From: Nostoc sp. C052
Lineage (GTDB): Bacteria > Cyanobacteriota > Cyanobacteriia > Cyanobacteriales > Nostocaceae
Length of the DNA: 64,000 bases
Direction: 5' to 3'
Assembly (NCBI RefSeq): GCF_013393905.1
Contig: NZ_CP040272.1
Coordinates: 1,798,001 to 1,862,000, forward strand
Part shown: in pieces, positions 18,246 to 26,834 of the stretch
How positions within the stretch are numbered: the stretch's first letter is position 1
Layout of the letters: each line of letters begins with the position of its first letter
Notes under the pieces: generated by a model
The model's input: only the letters and a program-made list of their open reading frames with translations
Told to the model about the DNA's origin: nothing
The model's database searches: none
Translations under genes and position numbers: made by a program

Positions 18246-18365
18246 ATTGGGTTTTGGGAAAAGGTTAAAGGGTAAAGGGTAAAGGTTTTTTATTTCCCCT
18301 TTCCCCCCGCCCCTTATCCCCAGAGGGGGCCCCACCTTCCCCTTTTCCCCAAAACCCGACAAGTA
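18246..18365 (-). repeat. G/A-rich hairpin element, copy 1 (inverted copy at 60267-60392)
   Basis: GGGTTTTGGGAAAAGG-type sequence at one end is partly complementary to CCCCTTTTCCCCAAAACCC at the other. Heptamer GGTAAAG repeats lie on one side and CCCGCCCCTTATCCCC on the other. The whole block reappears, inverted and well conserved, at 60267-60392. It fills the 18090-18441 gap, where no gene is seen. Confidence 0.75.
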
Positions 18366-18441
18366 TTGGGTTAACTGGTTGCAGCGATCGCTCTCTTAGA
18401 ATTTGCGAACGTCACAACCCCCAATCCCCAATCCCAAAGAA

Positions 18442-20925
18442 TTAGTTCACCTTGCGTTGGAAGGTAAATGTTCTTTGAATGCCCGGTGCGATCGTGCCAG
18501 TTACGGTATTTATGTACTTAGCAACATCAGTACTTGCTGTAGTTCCAGTTTGATCGATACCAAGGTTACTAGCTGGATTACCATTGAAAAATTGGATAGT
18601 TGAAGCTCCAGAATCTTTAGCTGAACCAACAATGTTGCTAGTATCAATTTGAGTATTATTGTCGTTGTCTAGCGCCCAGTTGTTGGGAGTTTGCGTACCA
18701 TCTTCAGTAATCACAACTTTGTTAGCATTCAAAATCACGTTACCGCTTCCAGCTTGAGGATCGGAAATATTACTGTACTGAATTTGGTACTCAATAATAT
18801 TTCCTGGTGCAGGCTTCTTGGGAGTGGTACTGAATGTGCCATCAGTCCCTTGTACTGCTGGGCCAGTTCCTTGTAAGACTCGCGACACTTTCAGCAGTTT
18901 CAGGAAACCAGTGTATACGCGATCTATGGAGATGTTGTTAACCTCACCAGTATCAACTACACCATTATTATTAGTGTCAATAAAGGCAGTAATGGGTACT
19001 GGGAAACCCTTATTGATATCAGTCGATAGTTGCGTACCAGCTGGTAGGTCAACTTCTACGCCATAATTTACACTGCTTCCAGCAGCAACACCAGAGATTT
19101 TAATTGGTGTGTTATTGGCTGCCAGGGTGAAAGTGCCAACGTTATTGGTGATGCTGTAAGTATAGACAGCAGATTGACTGTTATAGCTAACAGTCACCTT
19201 TGTACCATTGGGCAAATCTGTAGCTGTAGCTGGTACTGTTGGTACTATTGTAATGTCATTAGGGTTAGTTCCACTGTTCTTAATTGTGTTAGTGAAACCA
19301 ACTGATTGTGGGTCAAGTGTACTACCAGGTGATGTGTTAGGAGGAACAAAAGAGGATTTGTTTGTGAAGTCGTCGTTATTATCTGTTGGGCCAACAGCAT
19401 CCGGTGCATTATTCGGCCCGTTTAAAACTGAGTTTGCTTGGGCGACTGAAACCGTGTAGACGTTGACATTTCCTGTAACAGAATTACTACCTTGGTTGTT
19501 ATTACCTGTGTCAGTTTGATTGGCGGGAACTGTACCAGGATAATAGCCAGAGTCTACTGTAGTAGGAAAGACTCCATTGGTGGGGTTGACGTTATCTGGA
19601 TTTTGATCGCCTGAATCGTCAAAGAGTAGAGGGCTATTTGGATCTCCAGCAGTTTTACCGAACACTTGAGCGATGTTGTTAACATTTGTCGCTGTCGTTC
19701 CTGTGATTCCAGTGGTCTTTACTTGTACTGTAAAACCTGTAACGGTTGTCCCTGTGGCAACTGAAGAGATAGAGTTAGGATCGTTAATAAAACCAACCCG
19801 TTTAACTACACCACCTGTTACATTCGCACTGTTAGTTTTCCATAGAGCCTGATCGGCAGTTGTAGTTGTAGGATCTTCACCAGCGTAAACCACTATCCAC
19901 CCTGAAGGAGCGGTTGGGGTTCCATTAAGAGTTGTTAATGCTGGAAGTGCATCAGAAACTAAGATGCGAGTAACTGAATTACCGTCTACATTGATGGTTG
20001 TACCAGCTAAAGCTGCGGGTGTTAGCCCACGATTGGTTACGTCGTTACTCTCAACTCGCAAGCTTAAACCATAAGTCAGCACATCATCATTGAGTACGGA
20101 AGTGTTACCAGCGTTATAGCCTGTCCGAGTTTTGAGTATTGTGGCTAGAGCAACAGTTTTAGCTGTGTTGCCTACTTGAATTTGCTGGGTAATACTAGAT
20201 TCTCGTGTACCGTTAACTGGTGTGCCAGGAACTTCCCCGCCACCTGCGTTATCAGCATTATCTACAGTATAAACGTCACCACCATCAGGACTCCGCAGTT
20301 GGTTTTGGGCATCACCTGGAGTGTTACCAAGAGTAACTTTAATTACGTCACCCGATTGAGCGCCAGTCTGTACAGTTACCGGCACACGCACCAACACAGT
20401 ACCATTAACCGGAATTGAGGGTGTATCTACACCACCAGCTGTTACGTTTGTCCAAGTTGCACCACCATCAGTACTATATTGCAGGCTATTAGCTGTACCA
20501 CCTGGTAATGTGCCGGAAACTGTACCCGGCCCAGTTGTTGTAGCCTGGTTAGGAATATGGAATTTGGTGGGGTCGTTACCTACGTTGGTTAGGGTATAGG
20601 TGTAGATGAGTAAGTCGCCAACCTGAACTGTTGTATTAGTAGGGCTAGTAGTGTTATCCGTTACACCCGACCCTGTGACAGTAATACCCGCAACCTCTGC
20701 TACAGTCACGGTAACAGTGTTAGAGGTGGAATTTATAGTTGTCCCTGGATTGTTGGGATCTTCGTAGGTTGCTGTCGCAGTGTTACTGATAGATGTACCC
20801 CCAGTAGTTCCGTCAGCTAATACAGGTGCGACAAATTGGAAAAGGCTACCAGTTAATAATGCTGTTGCTACTAGAGATTGGTAAACTTTATGCTGCTTGT
20901 TGACAGATTGATTTCGATTTACCAT
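18442..20925 (-). CDS. Large exported DUF11-type repeat protein
   Basis: From the ATG at 20925 the protein has 827 residues; an upstream TTG would add 35 residues before the signal peptide and is less likely. The signal peptide ends near FVAPVLADG. The mature protein opens with SISNTATATYED, followed by a DUF11-like domain (VQVGDLLIYTYTLTNVGNDP) and several Thr/Asn/Gly-rich beta-sandwich blocks. An EF-hand-like loop D-T-N-N-N-G-V-V-D-T-G-E lies near residue 675, suggesting calcium binding. The protein ends in a further DUF11-like block (GNIIEYQIQYSNIS). No cell-wall anchor is visible. It is the first gene of the minus-strand surface-protein cluster and probably its major structural protein (inference). 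Confidence 0.88.
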   Translation of the reverse strand: MVNRNQSVNKQHKVYQSLVATALLTGSLFQFVAPVLADGTTGGTSISNTATATYEDPNNPGTTINSTSNTVTVTVAEVAGITVTGSGVTDNTTSPTNTTVQVGDLLIYTYTLTNVGNDPTKFHIPNQATTTGPGTVSGTLPGGTANSLQYSTDGGATWTNVTAGGVDTPSIPVNGTVLVRVPVTVQTGAQSGDVIKVTLGNTPGDAQNQLRSPDGGDVYTVDNADNAGGGEVPGTPVNGTRESSITQQIQVGNTAKTVALATILKTRTGYNAGNTSVLNDDVLTYGLSLRVESNDVTNRGLTPAALAGTTINVDGNSVTRILVSDALPALTTLNGTPTAPSGWIVVYAGEDPTTTTADQALWKTNSANVTGGVVKRVGFINDPNSISSVATGTTVTGFTVQVKTTGITGTTATNVNNIAQVFGKTAGDPNSPLLFDDSGDQNPDNVNPTNGVFPTTVDSGYYPGTVPANQTDTGNNNQGSNSVTGNVNVYTVSVAQANSVLNGPNNAPDAVGPTDNNDDFTNKSSFVPPNTSPGSTLDPQSVGFTNTIKNSGTNPNDITIVPTVPATATDLPNGTKVTVSYNSQSAVYTYSITNNVGTFTLAANNTPIKISGVAAGSSVNYGVEVDLPAGTQLSTDINKGFPVPITAFIDTNNNGVVDTGEVNNISIDRVYTGFLKLLKVSRVLQGTGPAVQGTDGTFSTTPKKPAPGNIIEYQIQYSNISDPQAGSGNVILNANKVVITEDGTQTPNNWALDNDNNTQIDTSNIVGSAKDSGASTIQFFNGNPASNLGIDQTGTTASTDVAKYINTVTGTIAPGIQRTFTFQRKVN

Positions 20926-21757
20926 AGAAGTAGTTTGTTTGTTTGCTGAACTTGTATCTTGGATTTTGAGACAGGATAAAGTTCGGCAATTCCTTAAAGA
21001 ATTGCCGATTATAGCTGCCCAAAGCTTCAATGTTTCGGGACTGTCTGTGTTAAGGAGTTAAATTATTGACACTCCTGAGGAACCGTATTGAGGCAATAAC
21101 CAGAAATAATTTGTCTACTTGTTTTACGCTTACCTTTGAACATCAAGGCTGGCAATCGCAAATATGTGTAATTTATTACTGTGTTTTGCTAACTTATCGA
21201 TGTATATAGCAATGTAGCTTTTAAAGCAAAAAAAATCTTCCGTGTAAATAAGTAACTTCTCTGGCTGTGAATGAGTGCATCAAAGCGGAGAAATTAGCTT
21301 TATTTTGGCAACACACATATAAATTTTAATGGTTGAACTCAGACTCCAGGAAGACTAAAACCTATATTTGAAAGCGCTTTTGAGTGTTGACTGTCAGAAA
21401 TCTGTATTATTCTGTGGAGTTATTTAGATTAAAAAATTGAAAGTTAACTAAGCGATCTAGATCGCTTAAATGAGATGGCATTTTCAATAAATGCAATTTA
21501 ATCATAACTACGATGCAATTTAATCATATTTTTTAACAGTATTAATCCTGAGTATTCTAGGCTATTTTCTTTTTTTTTAACATTGCTTGTGTAAGTATAA
21601 GTACCAAATACAGGGATTACTGATATTAAAGTTTTACAAGAATCATTCCGTTCAACACTAAACATACCCGACTATTTTTGTCGGGTATGTTTGACTGGTA
21701 TTTTTGCTCGTGTTACTATCAGGCGACAGTCGACAGACAAACAGGGAAAGCTAGTTT
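20926..21757. other. Divergent AT-rich intergenic region between the DUF11 cluster and thrC
   Basis: No gene is seen in these 830 bases. They must hold the divergent promoters of the surface-protein cluster and thrC. The one clear structure is the hairpin at 21660-21692. A small inverted repeat AAGCGATCTAGATCGCTT lies at about 21451-21468. Confidence 0.6.
21660..21692 (+). promoter_or_regulatory. 13-bp perfect hairpin in the thrC upstream region
   Basis: AAACATACCCGAC and GTCGGGTATGTTT flank a seven-base loop rich in T. No plus-strand gene lies upstream that would need a terminator, and only three T residues end the right arm. It could be a leader hairpin of thrC or the end of an unannotated small RNA. 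The arms resemble the CCCGAC/GTCGGG hairpin at 3717-3749. Confidence 0.55.
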
Positions 21758-23062
21758 ATGACTCAGGCAATTACAACCCAAACCCAAACCAGCACTGCCT
21801 ACTTTCAAGCCTTGAAGTGTAAGGAATGTGGTGCAGAATATGAACTCAAAGCCAGCAATGTTTGTGAGTTATGTTTTGGGCCATTAGAAGTTAAGTATGA
21901 CTATAACGCCCTACGTCTGACTGTCACTCGTGAAACAATTCAAGCTGGACCCAATTCCATTTGGCGCTATCGTCCCTTTTTGCCTGTCGCAACTGACAAT
22001 GTTATTGATGTGGGAACGGGGATGACTCCCTTGGTTCGTTCCCACCGTCTTGCCCGTCGCCTGGGTCTAAATAAGCTTTATATAAAAAATGATGCCGTTA
22101 ATATGCCCACCCTGAGCTTTAAGGATCGGGTGGTGTCAGTTGCCCTATCGAGGGCGCGAGAGTTGGGTTTCACTACTGTTTCTTGCGCTAGCACTGGTAA
22201 CTTAGCAAATTCTACAGCGGCGATCGCAGCTCACGCCGGTTTAGACTGCTGTGTGTTCATCCCCGCAGATTTAGAAGCCGGTAAAATTCTCGGTAGCCTG
22301 ATTTACAGTCCCACCTTAATGGCAGTCAAGGGCAACTACGATCAAGTAAATCGTCTCTGTTCGGAAGTTGCTAATACACATGGCTGGGGTTTTGTCAACA
22401 TTAATCTGCGTCCTTATTACTCTGAAGGTTCTAAGACACTAGGTTTTGAAGTTGCGGAACAACTAGGCTGGGAACTACCCGATCATGTTGTTGCTCCTTT
22501 AGCATCTGGTTCGCTCTTTACAAAAATTTATAAAGGATTCCAAGAATTTGTCGAAGTTGGTTTGGTAGAAAACAAGAGCGTTCGTTTCAGTGGCGCTCAA
22601 GCTGAAGGTTGTTCGCCCATTGCCCAAGCCTTCAAAGAAGGACGTGACTTTATTAAGCCAGTTAAACCGAATACAATTGCGAAATCGCTAGCGATCGGCA
22701 ACCCAGCAGACGGCATTTATGCTGTGGAGTTAGCTCAGAAGACTGGTGGTAACATTGAATCAGTCAATGATGCCGAAATTATTGATGGCATCAAGTTGCT
22801 GGCAGAAACCGAAGGCATCTTCACAGAAACGGCTGGTGGTACAACCGTTGCCGTACTGAAAAAACTGGTAGAAGCTGGCAAAATTGATCCAGATGAAACT
22901 ACTGTGATTTACATCACTGGTAATGGTCTGAAAACTCAAGAAGCAATCCAAGGCTACGTTGGCGAACCCTTGACTATTGATGCGAAACTCGATAGTTTTG
23001 AACGTGCCCTAGAGCGATCGCGTACTCTAGATCGCTTGGAATGGCAACAAGTTCTCGTTTAG
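21758..23062 (+). CDS. thrC: Threonine synthase with N-terminal zinc ribbon
   Basis: This PLP enzyme converts O-phosphohomoserine to threonine. The 434-residue protein begins with a four-cysteine knuckle (C21, C24, C36, C39) that probably binds zinc. The PLP lysine is K122 in LSFKDR, and the phosphate-loop sequence ASTGNLANS and the C-terminal TGNGLKTQEA follow. Homologues in cyanobacteria carry the same ribbon. A second threonine synthase without a ribbon lies at 30226-31317, so one of the two may have a different substrate. A ThiS/MoaD-like gene follows after 89 bases on the same strand. Confidence 0.95.
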   Translation: MTQAITTQTQTSTAYFQALKCKECGAEYELKASNVCELCFGPLEVKYDYNALRLTVTRETIQAGPNSIWRYRPFLPVATDNVIDVGTGMTPLVRSHRLARRLGLNKLYIKNDAVNMPTLSFKDRVVSVALSRARELGFTTVSCASTGNLANSTAAIAAHAGLDCCVFIPADLEAGKILGSLIYSPTLMAVKGNYDQVNRLCSEVANTHGWGFVNINLRPYYSEGSKTLGFEVAEQLGWELPDHVVAPLASGSLFTKIYKGFQEFVEVGLVENKSVRFSGAQAEGCSPIAQAFKEGRDFIKPVKPNTIAKSLAIGNPADGIYAVELAQKTGGNIESVNDAEIIDGIKLLAETEGIFTETAGGTTVAVLKKLVEAGKIDPDETTVIYITGNGLKTQEAIQGYVGEPLTIDAKLDSFERALERSRTLDRLEWQQVLV

Positions 23063-23147
23063 TTATGAGTTAGGAGTTATGAGTTTTTTATATTCATAAC
23101 TCTTTACCCTTAACTTTATTCCTAACTCTTCACTCTTCACTTTGTAC
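23063..23147. repeat. Heptamer repeat tract between thrC and the ThiS-like gene
   Basis: GTTATGAGTTAGGAGTTATGAG is answered by TCATAACTC and TTCCTAACTCTTCACTCTTCAC. The halves are partly complementary and could fold into a hairpin. Confidence 0.65.
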
Positions 23148-23151
23148 TTCT

Positions 23152-23427
23152 ATGGCTGTAAAAGTTTTAGTTCCTACAACTCTTCAGAGTTTTACTAATA
23201 ATCAAGCTACTCTAGAATCCACCGGCAGCACTATTGCTGAATTGTTAGATTCTTTAGAACAAAGCTTTCCTGGTATTAAATCTCGGTTGTGCGATGAACA
23301 AGGTAAGCTACGTCGCTTTGTAAATTTTTACGTCGATAGCGAAGATATCCGTCATCTAGATGGTATTAACACAACTCTTAAAGATGGCGATGAAGTAAGT
23401 ATTGTCCCAGCTGTCGCTGGTGGTTAA
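23152..23427 (+). CDS. ThiS/MoaD-like ubiquitin-fold sulfur carrier
   Basis: At 91 residues with a C-terminal AVAGG, this is a beta-grasp protein of the ThiS/MoaD/CysO class. The final Gly-Gly is the site that is adenylated and turned into a thiocarboxylate by an E1-like enzyme. The body reads VKVLVPTTLQSFT, then LLDSLEQSFPGIKSRL, then LKDGDEVSIVPAVAGG, typical of the fold. It follows thrC on the same strand. In mycobacteria a similar carrier (CysO) feeds sulfur to a PLP cysteine synthase, so a link between this carrier and the neighbouring PLP enzyme is worth testing. It might instead serve molybdopterin or thiamine synthesis. Confidence 0.9.
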   Translation: MAVKVLVPTTLQSFTNNQATLESTGSTIAELLDSLEQSFPGIKSRLCDEQGKLRRFVNFYVDSEDIRHLDGINTTLKDGDEVSIVPAVAGG

Positions 23428-23567
23428 TACAGAGAACCCCAAATCAGTAGAAACCTGACGATACAACTCTTTTAAAGATTACTCCATTCCCAGTCTCAGA
23501 CTGGGAATTCTCATCAGTGGGCTGCCGTCTCTCTTACTCGCGGCAGAGACGCTTTTCATTTTCCTAA

Positions 23568-23921
23568 CTATGCAGTAATTATCTGAGAAAGTCTTTGTTG
23601 CCAAGACTCATTGTCATCGATAGTTAAGATAATCCGTTTGTAGGATTCATCTCGCAATTGAATCGTTAAATAATTTGTCTCTCGATTTACATACCAAAAC
23701 TCTTTACCACGGTTAGTGTAATAAGTTCCAGCCTTAATCACTCCAGGAATAAAGCTACCAGGGGCACGCAATTCTCGCCAATTACTTTGGGGTTCATCTG
23801 TCGTAACTTGTTCAATACGGGCTAGTGATATTTGCCAAAGTTTATTCAAGCGAACAGCTAGCAGTTGCTCTTGAAACGTAAATTCTATCTGCAATTTATC
23901 ATCAACTATACTTAGGTTCAT
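23568..23921 (-). CDS. Small PH-like-fold protein of unknown function
   Basis: This 117-residue protein has alternating beta-strands and a C-terminal helix (ESWQQRLSQI). The conserved-looking centre is RAPGSFIPGVIKAGTYYTNRGKEFWYV, seen in small uncharacterised bacterial proteins with a PH-like fold as I remember them. There is no signal peptide or membrane segment. It stands alone with repeat-rich spacer on both sides. I cannot assign a function. Confidence 0.75.
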   Translation of the reverse strand: MNLSIVDDKLQIEFTFQEQLLAVRLNKLWQISLARIEQVTTDEPQSNWRELRAPGSFIPGVIKAGTYYTNRGKEFWYVNRETNYLTIQLRDESYKRIILTIDDNESWQQRLSQIITA

Positions 23922-24274
23922 GATGAATTTCGTTGCCAGTAATTTTTTCTCTAGTATTACCTACAGACATCCGATCATAATCAGTATTTGATGGGGATTG
24001 GCAAGTGCCAAAATTATTCACTAGGACTGTAAAATCAACGGCAAGCATTCCCAGTTTTCGAATGGGAACGAGACAATATCTAAAAGCTTGTACTAGGCTA
24101 GTTTTCGCGTTAAGTTGACACCAATGACATCTTGCCCGCCCTGATAATGCAAGTTGTATACTTAACAGCTTAGGACACATTCGCGTAGCGTCTCGTCAGA
24201 GAAGGAAGAGAAGCTTAACCCAAGTGTATTGTTATATAGCTTGGGTTAAGGGCTACTGGCAACAATTTTGGGTT

Positions 24275-24345
24275 GTAGAGACGCGATAAATCGCCGTCTC
24301 TACAAGTGTTTTATTGCTCATTCTGAACTGTATTGATTTATATTC
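24275..24345 (+). repeat. REP palindrome with conserved flank
   Basis: GTAGAGACGCGAT faces ATCGCCGTCTCTAC, followed by AAGTGTTTTATTGCTCATTCTGAACTGTATTGA. The same flank appears, inverted, before the palindrome at 57508 and, diverged, after the one at 62491. The mobile unit is therefore longer than the palindrome. Confidence 0.75.
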
Positions 24346-24444
24346 TTGTTTTATTGTTAAGCATTTGGCAATTTGGCAGATTGTAATTAGAGTATTTTGA
24401 TATATTGCAGAAATTACCAAGATGTTTTTACTTATTATACATAG

Positions 24445-24468
24445 GACGGGCTAACCCCCGTCTTTTTT
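24445..24468 (+). terminator. Rho-independent terminator-like hairpin
   Basis: GACGGG and CCCGTC flank a six-base loop and are followed by six T residues on the plus strand. No plus-strand gene precedes it. Confidence 0.6.
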
Positions 24469-24470
24469 GT

Positions 24471-24729
24471 TACTGATTAGCATTTTGGGATTAAATTACA
24501 ATCAAGTAGTTGTATGACTATCTTTAACATTAATATGCCCTGACTGATGGCAGATTAGTTTTATGTTCTAGGTATTCAGTTATACCGAGTAATCCATTAT
24601 CAGGTTTCAAGATATTTGCACACATCCTATAGGAAGATGCCCTATGAATAGAATAATGGGTAAATTAACTTGGGATGTTGTTATGCACTGGATTTATATA
24701 AAGGTTTGGTGGTGAGCCAAACCTTTTTT
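24471..24729 (+). ncRNA. Candidate small RNA ending in a terminator
   Basis: This stretch lies between two plus-strand terminator-like hairpins. The second (AGGTTTGG/CCAAACCT at 24702-24724, followed by a T-run) would end a transcript of up to about 200 bases. A weak promoter-like pair CTGACT...TTATGT near 24540-24566 is the only start signal seen. No RNA family is recognised and there is no significant open frame. This is an inference from the terminators. Confidence 0.3.
24702..24729 (+). terminator. Rho-independent terminator-like hairpin
   Basis: AGGTTTGG (24702-24709) and CCAAACCT (24717-24724) form an 8-bp stem around a seven-base loop, with six T residues at 24724-24729. It faces away from the minus-strand porin gene. 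Confidence 0.65.
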
Positions 24730-24848
24730 ATATCTATTTAAAATTGGGTATGAGGCATTACAAAATAGATTTTCATTGTTTTTTGTAAGCAATTAGGTAT
24801 AAGCCTCTATCAAGACTTAAGTTCTATAATATTTATCTGCAAACAGAA

Positions 24849-26558
24849 TTAAAAACTGAAAGTACTACGCAGAATGCCAATGGTAACTGAGTCACTATCT
24901 GGTGTGTTGCCAGGCTGGATAAGATGAATTATTCCTGGTGTAATGCTGATATTATCTGATAATTGGAAACGATAAAATGCTTCAATTTGAGTAGTTGTTC
25001 CTGGTTGTCCACCGGCACGTCCTAAACCTGTATTGATAAAATCAGGGACATTATTCCCTACAGGTAAGTCGCTACTAGTGATTTTCGGAGGTTGACCGAC
25101 ATAAATTCCCCCCAAATTTCCTTTAGCAAATAAATCAGGGAAATTCAAAAACACCATATAATTTGTTGTCTCTACATTTCCCGATTGCCCAGGAATATAA
25201 GATTTAGTATAACCACCCCATGCGCCTGCGCTAATGCGGGGAGAAATTTGCCAAGTTAAAGTCGCACCCACGGCGTTGGTTTGTAGGGGTGCTGATTTTC
25301 CAGTAGTCGTATTAACCGCAGTTAAGCATTCATCACCAACAAAGGTTAGCAAACAACCATCTGAAGCGTAATTATTAACGTAGTACAAACTTAAATCTAG
25401 AGTATCGGTTGGTGTCAGCAGCAATTGCACACCTGTAGTAGTGGTTCCATCAAATAAACCACTATCTTTACCGGGATTTCCTGGTTTGTAACTAGTATAA
25501 ATTGCCTGCAAACTAGCACGTTTAGCAAATTGCCAATCAATAGCTATACCGCCGTGACCGTATCCCATATTTAAAATTGGGTTTCTTTGGGCAAAATAAG
25601 ACAACGGCCCAGTTGCAGCACTTTCTACACGATTGGGACCTCGGAAAGCAGCTGGCATACTTACACCTTCTGTTCCCACCATTACTGCTAATGTATCTGT
25701 TATCAGCCAATGAAAATTGAGGTCACTTACAATTAAGTTACTTGTAGGAAATTCGTAGCCAAGTAAAACATCATTCCGAGAAACACTATTGGTAAATCTA
25801 GGTGTAGTTTTCCCTTTACCATCTATAAGACCTGTAAATAAGTAGCTAGTGGGAGTGATTTGACTAGTTAAATATAGCTGCGCCAGGGACATAACATTAA
25901 TGTTTGTACCTGCATCATTTGTATCTTTTTGTCCATCTCTAGGATTAACATCACCACGATTGCTAGTCCGTCCTTGAATGCCAACTATCAGTAGTCCACT
26001 GAGTTTAGTTGTTGTTGAGAATTGGTTAGCTGCGATTTCGGTGGTTTTGGCTTCTAAACTATCGACACGACCCCGCAAAGTTGCTAATTCAGGGGCAAAC
26101 TCTGATTGCAATTTTTGTAATGTTGCTAAATCTTCGCGGGTGACTAAATCGTTGGTGGCTGTAGTGATTAATTCGTTGACTCTATCTAAACAAGCATTCA
26201 CACCGGCAGCAAATTCATAGCGAGTTAAGGCGCGATTACCGCGATAGCTGCTATCTGGATAGCCTGCTATACAACCATAGCGTTCTACCAAAGACTGTAA
26301 TGCTTGGAATGCCCAATCGTTGGGTTGTACGTCTTTGAGTTGAGATACCGATGTAACTTGCGCCATCGGTTCTTCTTGAGAGAGAGAGGGAGACGAGGGA
26401 ATAATATTATCATTCTTAACTCCTGACTCCTGAGTAGTTTCTGTATTTACGTACTCTTGTGCTAGTACTTTTTGTGCAACTCCATTTACTCCTGCAATAA
26501 GTAACCATGCAAGCATCCATGTTTTGCGATGACTGCGGCTAATAAGTCTACCTTTCAA
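24849..26558 (-). CDS. SLH-domain OprB-type outer-membrane porin
   Basis: After a basic signal region (MKGRLISRSHRKTWMLAWLL..., cleaved near KVLAQ) comes one SLH domain at about residues 72-125 (NDWAFQALQSLVERYGCIAGYPDS). It binds peptidoglycan. A coiled-coil linker at about 150-185 is followed by an OprB-type beta-barrel to the C-terminal phenylalanine (RSTFSF), as expected for BamA recognition. In cyanobacteria these proteins are the major porins and some take up iron or other inorganic ions. The only start that includes the basic signal region is a TTG at 26558. It is monocistronic. Confidence 0.93.
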   Translation of the reverse strand: MKGRLISRSHRKTWMLAWLLIAGVNGVAQKVLAQEYVNTETTQESGVKNDNIIPSSPSLSQEEPMAQVTSVSQLKDVQPNDWAFQALQSLVERYGCIAGYPDSSYRGNRALTRYEFAAGVNACLDRVNELITTATNDLVTREDLATLQKLQSEFAPELATLRGRVDSLEAKTTEIAANQFSTTTKLSGLLIVGIQGRTSNRGDVNPRDGQKDTNDAGTNINVMSLAQLYLTSQITPTSYLFTGLIDGKGKTTPRFTNSVSRNDVLLGYEFPTSNLIVSDLNFHWLITDTLAVMVGTEGVSMPAAFRGPNRVESAATGPLSYFAQRNPILNMGYGHGGIAIDWQFAKRASLQAIYTSYKPGNPGKDSGLFDGTTTTGVQLLLTPTDTLDLSLYYVNNYASDGCLLTFVGDECLTAVNTTTGKSAPLQTNAVGATLTWQISPRISAGAWGGYTKSYIPGQSGNVETTNYMVFLNFPDLFAKGNLGGIYVGQPPKITSSDLPVGNNVPDFINTGLGRAGGQPGTTTQIEAFYRFQLSDNISITPGIIHLIQPGNTPDSDSVTIGILRSTFSF

Positions 26559-26695
26559 TTTTTTACACTCTGCTCACATACTTAAGTGAAGAGTGTATTC
26601 GCGATCATCTAGTGTTCACATGGGGACATTTACGGATTTTGTCCCAAATTAGACTTAATGCTTCTGGGCAACTTCTGAAAGGACGAGTATAACAG

Positions 26696-26832
26696 GGTAT
26701 TGGGGACTGGGGACTGGGGACTGGAGACTGGGGACTGGGTACTTGGGATTGGGTACTGGGTACTGAGGACTAGGAAAGAGTTTTCTCAATCCCTAATCCC
26801 CAATCCCTAATCCCTAATCCCCAGTCCCCAAT
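26696..26832. repeat. Inverted heptamer repeat tract before the 788-residue gene
   Basis: Seven or so GGGGACT-like units are followed after about 25 bases by complementary AATCCCT/AATCCCC units, giving a long imperfect hairpin that ends two bases before the start codon. The next gene therefore has no usual ribosome-binding site. Confidence 0.75.
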
Positions 26833-26834
26833 TT

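Larger units (their letters stand above)
23922..24848. other. Repeat-rich intergenic region with two plus-strand terminator-like hairpins
   Basis: No convincing protein gene is seen in 927 bases. It holds CATTCCCAGTTTTCGAATGGGAACG (about 24046-24070), a TAACCCAAG/CTTGGGTTA pair (about 24216-24249), a GTAGAGACG palindrome (24275-24303), and two hairpins with T-runs (24445-24468 and 24702-24729). The neighbouring genes are both on the minus strand, so the terminators suggest unannotated plus-strand transcripts. Confidence 0.55.

Noticed and set aside
23902..24180. A 92-codon minus-strand open frame
   Set aside because: It overlaps the start of the PH-like gene and reads through dispersed repeats; the composition does not look like a protein.
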